A stretch of DNA of 63,309 nucleotides from a virus, in IMG/VR virus record IMGVR_UViG_3300006030_000029, positions 1 to 63,309 of that record; one strand, written 5' to 3'. The translations under genes were made by a program, and so were the position numbers. Positions 7,011-16,014 of the stretch are shown in pieces. The first letter of the stretch is position 1. Each line of letters starts with the position of its first letter. Below the pieces are notes generated by a model. It was not told the DNA's origin. It saw only the letters and a program-made list of their open reading frames with translations, and did no database searches.

Positions 7011-7733
7011 ATGGCTAGCAGCACAATTTACCTTTGCAGGAAGAATGGCAGATTCTTCAAATACGACGCCGTTGAAGCTGTGTCCCTCACAGGGGCCATC
7101 CAGACCTTCTCTGGCGTCACCGGGGATGACACGACGAACGTAATCACCATTTCGGGCGCAACGCTGTCAGACGGCCTCCAAATCACGTTTACGCAGAAAA
7201 CAGGCTCCAATATCGTCGCCAACCGGACCTACTTCGCCCGAGACTGCTCAGGGGCTACCTGCAAACTGGAAGAATACGTTGGTGCTGGCGTCTTCACCCT
7301 CGGAACCGCCCTCACGGACGGTAACGTGACCGTCCAGAGCGACGAGTTGAAGGTCTGGTCTAGCGAATACCGGGACATCTTCACAGCCAGCACGCCAATC
7401 CAGACCGATCTTGCGGAGGCGGACGCATCTGGAAATTGGTATGGAGGTCAGGAAGTCACATCCCCCGTCGCCGCCCTGCCAACCGGGCTTAAGAACTACG
7501 ATAGCGTGGTCAACACCCCCGGAGTTCAGGCAGAGGCGACGATATGGCGTCTCACAGCAGACGCCTTTACCGCCAACGTGTCGGACGAAATCAATCATTA
7601 CCCCCTCCGTCAGACCTTCCTTGCCCGCACCCATTGGAAGTTCGACATGGGAGCCAGCGTGGAACCTCGTTACCTCTATGCCGAGTGGCAGACTGGGGAC
7701 GCTGTGGCACCTAATCCGCCCAACACGATCTAA
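7011..7733 (+). CDS. Probable virion protein, beta-rich
   Basis: A 240-residue protein rich in Thr, Ser, Gly and short beta strands, typical of head decoration or tail proteins; no family was recognised. ATG 7011 is chosen over an upstream in-frame start because a promoter ends 8 nt before it. The next gene starts on the last base of its stop codon. It begins a four-gene forward operon ending in a glycosyltransferase. Confidence 0.7.
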   Translation: MASSTIYLCRKNGRFFKYDAVEAVSLTGAIQTFSGVTGDDTTNVITISGATLSDGLQITFTQKTGSNIVANRTYFARDCSGATCKLEEYVGAGVFTLGTALTDGNVTVQSDELKVWSSEYRDIFTASTPIQTDLAEADASGNWYGGQEVTSPVAALPTGLKNYDSVVNTPGVQAEATIWRLTADAFTANVSDEINHYPLRQTFLARTHWKFDMGASVEPRYLYAEWQTGDAVAPNPPNTI

Positions 7734-8569
7734 TGGCCTCCAATTTTCAGCTTCTTCCGACACCAAACCCGGACGAGTTCATGTTCTCGGTCACGGTGCC
7801 TGACCAGAAGATCAACCCGGAACTGTTTCTTTCGCCCGAGAAGCCCCTGTTAAAGGCTGGGGAGACACGCTACCGGGAGTTCCTTTGGGCTGTTAATGCC
7901 GAGAGGGCTAACGAAAAATGGGGCGACTACATCTACGTTTCGTGCTCCAAAGCCGGTGCTGGCGGTATGGCCTTCCTGTTCGGCAAGCCTAAGACTGAGA
8001 ACTCCAAAGACGGCCTCGGAACCAAAAACAAGCCATTCAAGGTGTTTTCCGACACGCAGAACTACACTTGGCCTGCGGTTCTCTACGACCTCTACGCCAT
8101 CAAGACGAACGCCTTCCCGCTGGCAATCAATAATGGTTCCTCGATTGTCACCACACCTCGAATCCTGCCCCGCTATAAGTTCGTCCCGGAGGTAAACTAC
8201 AACTCGCCCATCATTGTCCGGCAGTTCCTTTCGCCTACGCCGTGGAGTGAGGCTGATTTGACCCATGAGCAGCCGGTGCCTACTGATGTCAACGGCTCCT
8301 ACATCGGTGTCAGCATGGACTTCATCCGCTGTTTGCATCCCACGGTTGTCTTTCCAGAGCAGCAATACACGGCGGAGATTATCGTTGGAGTTGGCGTCCA
8401 AAACCCTCCTCCGGGGCGCAATCCGAACAAAACCGTCATCCCGGCTACCAATTTCCTCGACTGGGAGAACTTCATCCTCCGCGACACGCAGCAGTATGTG
8501 AACGGCATGTGGCTTCGTGAACAGGTCGAGATTTTCCCGCCTCCGCAGCCAGAAGAAACCATCCAATGA
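7733..8569 (+). CDS. Probable virion protein
   Basis: A 278-residue beta-rich protein with many aromatic and Pro residues and a Pro-rich C-terminus (EIFPPPQPEE). No enzymatic motif, signal peptide or TM segment is visible. Its place between two other structural-looking genes suggests a tail or head surface protein. It is coupled to both neighbours by overlaps. Confidence 0.7.
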   Translation: MASNFQLLPTPNPDEFMFSVTVPDQKINPELFLSPEKPLLKAGETRYREFLWAVNAERANEKWGDYIYVSCSKAGAGGMAFLFGKPKTENSKDGLGTKNKPFKVFSDTQNYTWPAVLYDLYAIKTNAFPLAINNGSSIVTTPRILPRYKFVPEVNYNSPIIVRQFLSPTPWSEADLTHEQPVPTDVNGSYIGVSMDFIRCLHPTVVFPEQQYTAEIIVGVGVQNPPPGRNPNKTVIPATNFLDWENFILRDTQQYVNGMWLREQVEIFPPPQPEETIQ

Positions 8570-9006
8570 TTACGACGGCCAATGGCACCTATGGAACTGA
8601 GGCCAGCCCGTATCAGTCCTCTCCGAAGGAATACGGGGTAGGAGGCATTCTGGCGAACCGGCAGCGAGGATCAGATCAAGTCACCATCCGGCAGACCGCC
8701 AAGCCTGCTGTGAGGTTCGACAACTCGTTTGATGCCACCCCGAGCTTGCAGATCACGCCGATTGGAGTTGGCACTTACATGACATTTACATTTGGAGGAG
8801 CTAGCTACACGGCGCAGGTGAGCGGGATCAGCCAGACGAATCCGGTGACACCAACAACCGTTCCTGCGAGCACGACGGCACCTACGACTGTTGCTCCGAC
8901 CACGGTTCCACCGACCACCTCGCCGCCTACGACACCGCCGCCAACGACAAGCCCTCCCACCACGGTGCCTCCTACTACGGTTCCGCCAACCACGCCGCCT
9001 CCGTAA
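8566..9006 (+). CDS. Virion-like protein with a mucin-like Pro/Thr repeat tail
   Basis: A 146-residue protein. Residues 1-95 are beta-rich; residues about 96-146 consist of repeated PTT units (PTTVPPTTSPPTTPPP and similar). Such low-complexity Thr/Pro tails are extended and are typical O-glycosylation substrates. The gene is followed directly, with no gap, by a glycosyltransferase-methyltransferase gene, so the tail may be modified by that enzyme. This pairing is an inference from adjacency. Confidence 0.7.
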   Translation: MITTANGTYGTEASPYQSSPKEYGVGGILANRQRGSDQVTIRQTAKPAVRFDNSFDATPSLQITPIGVGTYMTFTFGGASYTAQVSGISQTNPVTPTTVPASTTAPTTVAPTTVPPTTSPPTTPPPTTSPPTTVPPTTVPPTTPPP

Positions 9007-10470
9007 ATGGAATTGAGCATCGTTTTAGCTTCGAGGAACGAGACATCCATGCTGTGCGTCACGGTTCTTTCAGCCGTCGAGGCAATCAAGGAAGCAGGCG
9101 TCCAAGGAGAGATTGTAGTGGTGGAAAACTCAGACGACGACGTGCATCTGGCGGCAATGGATTGTTTGGCAGGCCAGATCAAGGAAGGCATGGTTCGAGT
9201 TGTTCGCCTGCAAAATCCCTCGATTGCCAAGGCTATTCATCTGGCCCACGAAGAGGCGAGGGGTAAGTTCATTTTCTACACCGATGCCCACACCTTGATT
9301 GGACACGGGACCATTCCAGCCCTGATGGCATTTCACCAAGAGCATCAAGGCGAGCCAATCGGATTCGTTCACGCCCCTATTCAATGGGCGCACCGCTCAT
9401 CAGCCACAAAGAGAACGCACCTCAATGTATCCAGAACACCTCTCGGTGAATGGGCCGGATCAACTCCAATCGAAAAGCCATCCCTGATTCCGTGGAAGGG
9501 TATGCCATACATGATTCGCAAATCAGTTTGGAGCGACATTCGAGGCTTGGGATGCTGTGCAGAACACAATCTTGGATGGGGCGTGCTGCCATACCTCGGC
9601 ATGAAAACATGGATGCTCGGCTATGAAAACTGGGCGATTCCAGACGGTGTGGTTTACCACTTTGGTGAGTGGCCTGAGAGGGTTAAGCCCCATGCTCAAT
9701 ACCGAACTTACACATCATCGGGAGAAAAGCCGGGGCTGGCAAGAGCGGTGGCCCTTTACGTTTTTGGAGGAGAGGAGGCTTTACGGAAACATTTCAGCAC
9801 AGACCGGTTGGAACGATTCTTCAAAACGCCAGATGAAGCCTTGGAAAAAGCGCGTAAAGTTGGCGAAGGCGAGCGCCGATGGCTGGCCTCAAAGCAAGTC
9901 AGGACGTTTAACAGCCTGTATGAATCACCCCCTTGGAATATGACACCAGAACTCATCTCGCCCCGATACCGAGAACTCAATCAAGAGCTTCATCGCAATC
10001 CAACCATTCCATTTGGCTACAAGGGCTGGGAGCAAGCCGACTTGGCCGAAAAGCTGTATCGGCAATACGATTGCGCCTCTGCCTTGGATTATGGGGCTGG
10101 CAAGCAGACCCTCTCGAAGGAGATGCGTAATCGCGGAATTGCCGTAGCCGACTACGATCCATCCATCCCCGAGATTTCCATCATGCCTCAACCGGCAGAC
10201 CTTGTGGTTTGCTCCGATGTTCTTGAGCATGTGGAACCCGAATACTTCATCCGCGTGATGAATCATTTAAGGGCGCTGACTGGGAAATGCCTGCTGGTCC
10301 GCGTCTGCTTGGTTCCATGCGCCTCTAAAACGCTACCTGATGGAAGCGACCCGCACCGCATCGTGAAGGACCAAGAGTGGTGGCTAACTTCGCTGGAGAA
10401 GGGCTTTGATGTGAAGCAAATCCATGAGTCATCGGATAAATACCTCACGGTCAGTTTGGTTCCCAACTAA
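9007..10470 (+). CDS. Fused glycosyltransferase (GT2-like) and SAM-methyltransferase
   Basis: A 487-residue protein. Residues 1-250 form a GT-A fold: ELSIVLASRNE at the start, IVVVENSDDD near 36-45 and the DxD-like YTDAHT at 91-96, which would bind a nucleotide sugar through a metal ion. Residues about 335-487 form a class I methyltransferase: LDYGAGKQT (about 360-368) and DLVVCSDVLEHVEPEY (about 400-415). The fusion suggests sugar transfer followed by methylation of the glycan. It starts right after the Pro/Thr-tailed virion gene and ends in a 4 bp convergent overlap with terL. Confidence 0.85.
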   Translation: MELSIVLASRNETSMLCVTVLSAVEAIKEAGVQGEIVVVENSDDDVHLAAMDCLAGQIKEGMVRVVRLQNPSIAKAIHLAHEEARGKFIFYTDAHTLIGHGTIPALMAFHQEHQGEPIGFVHAPIQWAHRSSATKRTHLNVSRTPLGEWAGSTPIEKPSLIPWKGMPYMIRKSVWSDIRGLGCCAEHNLGWGVLPYLGMKTWMLGYENWAIPDGVVYHFGEWPERVKPHAQYRTYTSSGEKPGLARAVALYVFGGEEALRKHFSTDRLERFFKTPDEALEKARKVGEGERRWLASKQVRTFNSLYESPPWNMTPELISPRYRELNQELHRNPTIPFGYKGWEQADLAEKLYRQYDCASALDYGAGKQTLSKEMRNRGIAVADYDPSIPEISIMPQPADLVVCSDVLEHVEPEYFIRVMNHLRALTGKCLLVRVCLVPCASKTLPDGSDPHRIVKDQEWWLTSLEKGFDVKQIHESSDKYLTVSLVPN

Positions 10471-12275
10471 GCCGCAAACAACTCCGCTAGTCCCATGAAC
10501 CGTTTCTTCAATGGATTTGTCCTTGTCTGGCTGTAATTCCCCGGCTTGTCAATGCTGCTTAGGCCGTGGCGTTCGCGGCAAAGATCAACGAGGATAAATG
10601 CTGAGTCGGCAACGTCGGGCGAGCGGCCAATGCGCTTCTTCATGTCTACCTTGGACTCCACCTTGATGCGAGAGCCTCCGTCTTGCGCCTTACTATCCTT
10701 GTAGCGCCGGGAAGTCATGTCCTCAGCCATTTCCTTTGTGATATTGCGGAGCTGATCGCAGCGAATGAGTTCTTTGCCGACACTCCAAATCTCGCTAACT
10801 TTTGAAGCAAAGCGAACGCTGGATTTCTCACGGTCAGCGGCAGACACGGGCCTGTCGGAAGCCTTGCCACCAAAATCCACGCGAAGGAAGCGATTGCTCC
10901 ACTTCGACCAGATGGCATCTGAGAAGGTCTTGCCACCACCAGCAGTTGCATCAACAGACAAATTCTCAATCGTCACACCCTCCCTCTGGCAAATCTCCTT
11001 TAGCTTCTCAACCATCTGAGTCGTGCGGTCCACGTCCTTGCGCGTCACGTCCTCATCAAGCTCGATGTGCTTGTCGAAACGAAGGCGTTTCTTGCCGTCA
11101 ACGCAGATGCCGATAGTTCCGATGGTAAGAACCGACTTGTCACCTCCAACTGTATGCGAGATGTCAAACCCGGCCACCTTGGTAGGCACTCCTTGCCAGA
11201 CGCAATCAGCGGGCACTTTCAGGATTTCTCCCGGCGAGTAGATCGTCTCGTCATCGCCGTCGAGAAGGAATGCTCCTAGCACACCGCGCCAGTAAGCACG
11301 ACTTGTCATACCGAGACGTTCGCGCTTCTCCTTTAGCATCTCCCGAGTCATCAGGAACGGATAGATCGTTCGCCCATAGATGATGTTTGGAGACGTTTCG
11401 ATATTCACGCGGCGGACGAATGCACCCTCCCCCTCCCATTCTTCCCATTCGGGATCGTATTTCTCCCATCCGCCCTCCTTCGGTTTGCACATCTCCCCAA
11501 AGTTGTCGAATGGCGAGTTCGCATTGGCGAGCGCGATAAGCTGGTGATTCGGGTTTTGGGTAAGGTTTTCCTCGAAGGCATTCTTGATAGCAGGTCCAAG
11601 CTCCGCCGCCTCATCCATGATGACGATGATTTTCCCGTTCGGACCGTGTTTTTGGCCTCGAATGGCGCGACTGGATTCAGCTTCCTTGGATTTCTCGCAG
11701 GCGAACAGACGGATGCCAAACTTGTCGAGCGTTTGACCCGTCTTGGGATCAACGGTCTTGATGGCATGGGCGGAGGAAACCAGTTTACCGGGAGGTGCCG
11801 CGATCATCCCGCTGTAAAACTTGGTAATGCTACCCCAAATACGGCCATCGGCGTCCTTCAGGGTGGTCGTGTTCACCAGAACCACGTTGGCGAACGGGTT
11901 AGCCAGCCACCAAATGAGGGCGTAAACCGCGAAGAACTCGGTTTTTCCACCCGAACCGCCCGACGTGACGGCGTATCGCTTATGCTTGAAGGCGTCCTTG
12001 GCGTATTGGATGGCCCACGGATGCCAGATGAACGGGGTGGGCGAATCCTTGTAATTCCACACCAAATCCACAGCGTTCATAAAGTGACGCCATGCTGGAA
12101 GCCCCTTCTCGTTTCGAGAGCCGTCCCGGTGCCTAAGCGAGCCAGAGCGAATCTGCATCAAGGCCATCTCCACTTGAAGCTGGTTCTTGGCGTTGATCTT
12201 TTCTCGGAAGCCCCAAGTGTTCAGCGGTCCTTTGGAGAACTGAATCACATTGGATTTGGGAGGCGCTTTGGTCAT
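10467..12275 (-). CDS. terL: Terminase large subunit
   Basis: A 602-residue DNA-packaging motor. The ATPase domain has a Walker A variant, VTSGGSGGKT (103-112), and Walker B IIVIMDEAAE (216-225). The RNase H-like nuclease domain has GFDISHTVGGDKS (D371), SVDATAGGG (D442) and a late SPDVADS. Together they translocate genome DNA into proheads and cut it. It is unusual in being alone on the minus strand between two forward structural operons, about 30 kb from the candidate small subunit. No clear promoter was found in the 98 bp upstream. Confidence 0.95.
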   Translation of the reverse strand: MTKAPPKSNVIQFSKGPLNTWGFREKINAKNQLQVEMALMQIRSGSLRHRDGSRNEKGLPAWRHFMNAVDLVWNYKDSPTPFIWHPWAIQYAKDAFKHKRYAVTSGGSGGKTEFFAVYALIWWLANPFANVVLVNTTTLKDADGRIWGSITKFYSGMIAAPPGKLVSSAHAIKTVDPKTGQTLDKFGIRLFACEKSKEAESSRAIRGQKHGPNGKIIVIMDEAAELGPAIKNAFEENLTQNPNHQLIALANANSPFDNFGEMCKPKEGGWEKYDPEWEEWEGEGAFVRRVNIETSPNIIYGRTIYPFLMTREMLKEKRERLGMTSRAYWRGVLGAFLLDGDDETIYSPGEILKVPADCVWQGVPTKVAGFDISHTVGGDKSVLTIGTIGICVDGKKRLRFDKHIELDEDVTRKDVDRTTQMVEKLKEICQREGVTIENLSVDATAGGGKTFSDAIWSKWSNRFLRVDFGGKASDRPVSAADREKSSVRFASKVSEIWSVGKELIRCDQLRNITKEMAEDMTSRRYKDSKAQDGGSRIKVESKVDMKKRIGRSPDVADSAFILVDLCRERHGLSSIDKPGNYSQTRTNPLKKRFMGLAELFAA

Positions 12276-12293
12276 TTAGGGATGGTATGTGCG

Positions 12294-12306
12294 AATTACC
12301 GTAAGG
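12294..12306 (+). promoter_or_regulatory. Copy of the AATTACCGTAAGG promoter-core motif
   Basis: AATTACCGTAAGG matches the spacer end plus -10 box of other promoters here, but no -35 box lies 17 bp upstream. It may be a weak promoter or a control site between the divergent terL and 12374 genes. Confidence 0.4.
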
Positions 12307-12337
12307 CAACATCTGTATTGAATGCCAAAATTCCCGA

Positions 12338-12365
12338 TTGCCCTCTCATTTCTAGGCGTTATCAT
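12338..12365 (+). promoter_or_regulatory. Promoter of the 12374-27632 operon, TTGCCC-16-TATCAT
   Basis: TTGCCC (12338-12343), 16 bp, TATCAT (12360-12365) and 8 nt to ATG 12374. Boxes, spacer and distance are the same as for the promoter at 6975. It probably drives about 15 kb of virion genes. Confidence 0.7.
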
Positions 12366-12373
12366 CACGCCAA

Positions 12374-13333
12374 ATGAGCACAGGACTCACCGTAGCGGAC
12401 GCCCGTGCCGCGCTCTACATGCAAGTTGACCCGTCTGACCCGACGACGGGGCTGTTTTTGCCGTATTTGAACCAAGCGTGTGAGCGCATTATCAATTCCG
12501 GGAACTGGAAAAACTCTTATGGAAGAGTCGATTTTCAAGCTCCGACAGGATACATCACGCTGCCTCGTCGTTGGGAGTCTATTATCGGCGTCACCCGCGT
12601 CAATTACCCGACAGGTGTTTACCCCCGGATGATTGAGTTTATGACCTCGGGTCCGGGATATTTTGATGATACTGACATTGACCTCAAGACGATCATCGAC
12701 CAGTCGGACGTATGCACTCAAGAGGTTCAAGAAAACGCTGGCCTGATTCGCCTGACCATCTCAAATGCAGAGGATGCTGGCCTGATTTGCCGCATTTACG
12801 GCTATGACGAAGATGGTGAAGAGCTTTTTGACAGCGATGGACTGGCTGGGAAGGGCATCACCCTCGCCAATCCGACCGTGACCGGAACGGACGAAATCTT
12901 CATCACGCAGATCGTCAAGCCCCGCACCAAAGGCACCGTCACGATTTCCTCGGTGACTAACGGCACCCCGACTGTCCTTTCGGTTTACGAGCCGAGCGAA
13001 ACGAATCCCATTTACCGCCGCTACAAGACGGGCACGATGGTTGCCCGTGAGGATGGCAAACCGTGGCTCCGTTGCATCTGCAAGCGTCGTTTCGTTCCCG
13101 CTGTGGCCGAAACCGACCTCATCTGGCCTGACAACATCGGCGCTTTAAAGCACGCCTTGATTGCCGTCCGTTTGGAGGACCAAGGGGCCTACGAGGAAGC
13201 TCAGGCTGACCAACGCTGGGCTAAGTGCTACGAAATCCTCAATCAAGGGCTGAAGCAGAACCGTGGAGCCATCCGCCCGACGATGCCATTTCACTTCCCA
13301 CAATCAGCCGGTTCAACCCTTCAGACTCATTAA
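12374..13333 (+). CDS. Probable head-tail connector or tail structural protein
   Basis: A 319-residue protein. The N-terminal part (ADARAALYMQVDPSD..FLPYLNQACERIINSGNW) is helical, as in phage adaptor proteins of the gp6/gp11 type. The middle is beta-rich and the C-terminus (ALIAVRLEDQGAYEEAQADQ) is helical again. First gene of the long forward virion operon. Its role as a short-tail adaptor or tubular protein is inferred from this architecture and position. Confidence 0.7.
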   Translation: MSTGLTVADARAALYMQVDPSDPTTGLFLPYLNQACERIINSGNWKNSYGRVDFQAPTGYITLPRRWESIIGVTRVNYPTGVYPRMIEFMTSGPGYFDDTDIDLKTIIDQSDVCTQEVQENAGLIRLTISNAEDAGLICRIYGYDEDGEELFDSDGLAGKGITLANPTVTGTDEIFITQIVKPRTKGTVTISSVTNGTPTVLSVYEPSETNPIYRRYKTGTMVAREDGKPWLRCICKRRFVPAVAETDLIWPDNIGALKHALIAVRLEDQGAYEEAQADQRWAKCYEILNQGLKQNRGAIRPTMPFHFPQSAGSTLQTH

Positions 13334-13335
13334 CT

Positions 13336-13905
13336 ATGGCTAACTATTCCAGCGCACCCCAACTTGGGCAGTATAGCGGTTTGCAGCGCAAGGAGGCTGC
13401 CGCATCACAGCCTTCGCAGTTTGACATGATTCAGCGTGGCTCTACTTCGGGTCCGGGAAGTGCCGCCTTCAAGACTCGTCAAGCCGCACAGCCTTGGTCG
13501 CTACCACCTTCACAGCAGAAGGCCCGCAAAGTGGGACGATCCTCGTATGATCCTACTCGCTTGGCAGAGCAAGCCTTACGTCGCACTCGCGACCCCTATC
13601 AGCGCCTTCAAATCGGCATGATTCGAGACAGGTATGCGCCAAATGAGGTGGACGAACTCGACACGCTGGCGGCACAGGCTGAAGAGGCTGGACCGGCACC
13701 GATTCCGGCTACCGGAGTTCCAATGTCCAACTCCCAGACAGCAGGCCGTGATATTGCAAACGGCTCCTTCACTGGCGTAAAGAATCCAGCCATCATTGCA
13801 TTCAACAGGGCTATGGGAAGAAAATCCCTAGCCCCCGGCCAAGGCGTCATGGCCCCAAGGCCAATGACTCAAGCAGATCGTATTTCTCAAACAAACAGGC
13901 TCTAA
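13336..13905 (+). CDS. Hypothetical virion-associated protein
   Basis: A 189-residue protein, low in complexity and rich in Ala, Gln, Pro and Arg, probably largely disordered. It starts two bases after the connector stop codon. Such proteins next to giant internal virion proteins are often small core components; no family was recognised. Confidence 0.65.
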   Translation: MANYSSAPQLGQYSGLQRKEAAASQPSQFDMIQRGSTSGPGSAAFKTRQAAQPWSLPPSQQKARKVGRSSYDPTRLAEQALRRTRDPYQRLQIGMIRDRYAPNEVDELDTLAAQAEEAGPAPIPATGVPMSNSQTAGRDIANGSFTGVKNPAIIAFNRAMGRKSLAPGQGVMAPRPMTQADRISQTNRL

Positions 13906-13909
13906 TTTT

Positions 13910-14563
13910 ATGGCTGAAAAACTCAACAAACCAGAACTTCGCGATGTTCAAAAGCCTCTATTTGGAGTCGATTTGACGGCACTTCAGCCCAAACTCACAG
14001 ATGTCTATCTTGGTGGAGGCGAATCGCAATCTAAGGGTTCCCAACTCCTAGATCAACTCCTCAACATGAGCACTCGTAAGCGTATGGCCACCGAAGCCGT
14101 CGCCGGTCGTCGTCGTGAGCAGGAGCAGATGGGCATGGTTCCTTATGCTCCAGCCAACCGTGGTGCCGCTAATGCAGCCGCTCGCAATCGAGTGTCTGAA
14201 ACCAATCTTCCACAGCCTGAGATGGCGGCTGTTGAAACCGTCCAACAGCGTCCAACCGGAGGCCAAATCATCAACTACCCATCGGGCGAGAAGATCGTGA
14301 TGGGATCGTTCGGATCGGGCACTCGAAAAGAGGGTCCCAAAAAACCAACGATGATCGAAGGTATTCCAGCTTCAGCTTGGTATGCTAAAGCGGCAGGCCG
14401 CCAAGGTGAAAGTAACAAATTCGCAGTAGCTCTTCCAACTGGAAAGAAAGACGAATTGGGCCGCGAAAAGTATCGTGGCATGTCATTCGCCAAGGCTGAA
14501 ACTATGAGCCCCGAGAAGCAGAAAGCTCTGGTTTATGACGCCATGAACAGCAAACGCGCCTGA
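13910..14563 (+). CDS. Hypothetical virion-associated protein
   Basis: A 217-residue protein with a basic middle (RKRMATEAVAGRRREQEQ) and a Gly/Lys-rich second half; no family was recognised. It sits between two other low-complexity genes of the ejection-protein region and is probably packaged with them. Confidence 0.65.
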   Translation: MAEKLNKPELRDVQKPLFGVDLTALQPKLTDVYLGGGESQSKGSQLLDQLLNMSTRKRMATEAVAGRRREQEQMGMVPYAPANRGAANAAARNRVSETNLPQPEMAAVETVQQRPTGGQIINYPSGEKIVMGSFGSGTRKEGPKKPTMIEGIPASAWYAKAAGRQGESNKFAVALPTGKKDELGREKYRGMSFAKAETMSPEKQKALVYDAMNSKRA

Positions 14564-14568
14564 TTTTT

Positions 14569-16011
14569 ATGCCCGTCACCTTCCTCCGCACACCCGCCGA
14601 CTACTTCGGCATCCAAGAAGCGCCCGCCCAGCCGCTCTTTCAGCAGACTCGCGCCTTGGCTGAACCGGCTGTCCAAAACCAGCTCAACTTCATGGACAAG
14701 GTGACGCAGCTACGGCAGCAGAGGCCTTTGGCTCGTGCTCAGGCGATGCAGAACGAGTATGATACCATCTTTGCGAACGCTGACCGTCTGAGAATGCAGC
14801 AAGAGGCGGCAAAGCAGGCGGAACAGGCTGTTTCGGCATTGGCTGGATTGACACCGGAAGCGGATGATTACATCACCCAACGCCAGCAAATCCAGCAGCA
14901 ATTCCCGTCTGCCATGCTTGATCCACGGGTTCAGCGCATCGTGGATGATAATGACCGCGTGTTTGGCGCTCGTCAGAGTTCTTTGGCAAGACAGCAACAA
15001 GAGCTTCAGCAACGTCGGGCAAAGCTATTTGGCGCTGGTGCAACGCCTCAACAGGTGGAAGCAGCGTATCAAAATCCTGATGCGGCTGCTCAGTTGGAGT
15101 ATCAGCTTGGTCGCAAGCCTGAGCAGGATCAGTCAATCGCAATGCGAAAAGAGGAGATTGATATGCTTAGCCGTCGCCTGAACCAGCTCACCAAGGACGA
15201 CATGGCTGAAATTCCAACCGGCAAGGACGCCAATGGAAATCCCATCTATGGACCAAATCCTGAGTATGTGAACTTGGCGAAGGAGCTAAAGGATCGCGAG
15301 GATGAGCTTCGTAGTATTTACCGTGGTGTTTATGCTCCTGAGACGGTTAAGAGGCAAACCACCACTGCGAATGTCGGCGCTGCTGCCGCTGATACTCCTC
15401 CTCCTCCGCCGCCACCCATTTCCCCTCCACCCAAGGCAGATGTTGAAGCGGCAATCCGCGCTCGTTTGGCAAATGTTCCGGTTGATGAGCTGCCCAAAGC
15501 CATCGAAAACGAGCGAGCTAAACTTGGAGAAGCTGAACAAATCAGCAAAGCGTGGCAAGGAGCCAAGGACGACCTTGAATCAAAACTGAAGAAGCTCCTC
15601 CCTGACAAAGATGTTGGATTCGGCGTCAACCCCTTGGAACAATTCGCCATGCAGGTGATTGGTAATAAGGAGAAGGTTATTGGTGGACCGACCCCATCCA
15701 TGCTTGTTGGTGGAGTTGGCTCGGCTCCAATGCCTCAAAAGCAACTCGTTCAAGATTCTGTCTTGAAGCAACTTGGACTCAATAAAAACCAGAAAGTTTT
15801 CCGCGAACCCGGAGAAAAGCGCACATCCCTGTTTGGAATGTGGGATAACCAAGATGTCACCTACGACGAATTGATCCGAGATTGGGCTGACAAATTCCTC
15901 AAACAAAGGAAAATTATTCCCTCCAATGTCAGTGAAGGCATCGGGATTCCACAAGAAGAGGTCGAATCTGCCGCAAACTTCTTGAAGAAGAAGACCCTCA
16001 TGCCACAGTAG
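14569..16011 (+). CDS. Gln-rich coiled-coil internal virion protein (predicted)
   Basis: A 480-residue protein. Residues about 30-220 are helical and rich in Gln, Ala and Arg, with coiled-coil heptads; residues about 275-290 form a poly-Pro hinge (PPPPPPPISPPP); the C-terminus is mixed. Podovirus internal core proteins are often long, helical and Gln/Ala-rich, and this one lies directly before the giant polyvalent protein. It may form part of an internal core or ejection complex. Confidence 0.7.
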   Translation: MPVTFLRTPADYFGIQEAPAQPLFQQTRALAEPAVQNQLNFMDKVTQLRQQRPLARAQAMQNEYDTIFANADRLRMQQEAAKQAEQAVSALAGLTPEADDYITQRQQIQQQFPSAMLDPRVQRIVDDNDRVFGARQSSLARQQQELQQRRAKLFGAGATPQQVEAAYQNPDAAAQLEYQLGRKPEQDQSIAMRKEEIDMLSRRLNQLTKDDMAEIPTGKDANGNPIYGPNPEYVNLAKELKDREDELRSIYRGVYAPETVKRQTTTANVGAAAADTPPPPPPPISPPPKADVEAAIRARLANVPVDELPKAIENERAKLGEAEQISKAWQGAKDDLESKLKKLLPDKDVGFGVNPLEQFAMQVIGNKEKVIGGPTPSMLVGGVGSAPMPQKQLVQDSVLKQLGLNKNQKVFREPGEKRTSLFGMWDNQDVTYDELIRDWADKFLKQRKIIPSNVSEGIGIPQEEVESAANFLKKKTLMPQ

Positions 16012-16014
16012 CGT

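Noticed and set aside
11544-12377. 277-residue plus-strand frame opposite terL
   Set aside because: Shadow of the terminase gene: composition is irregular, it has no motif, and the minus frame has full Walker and nuclease motifs.
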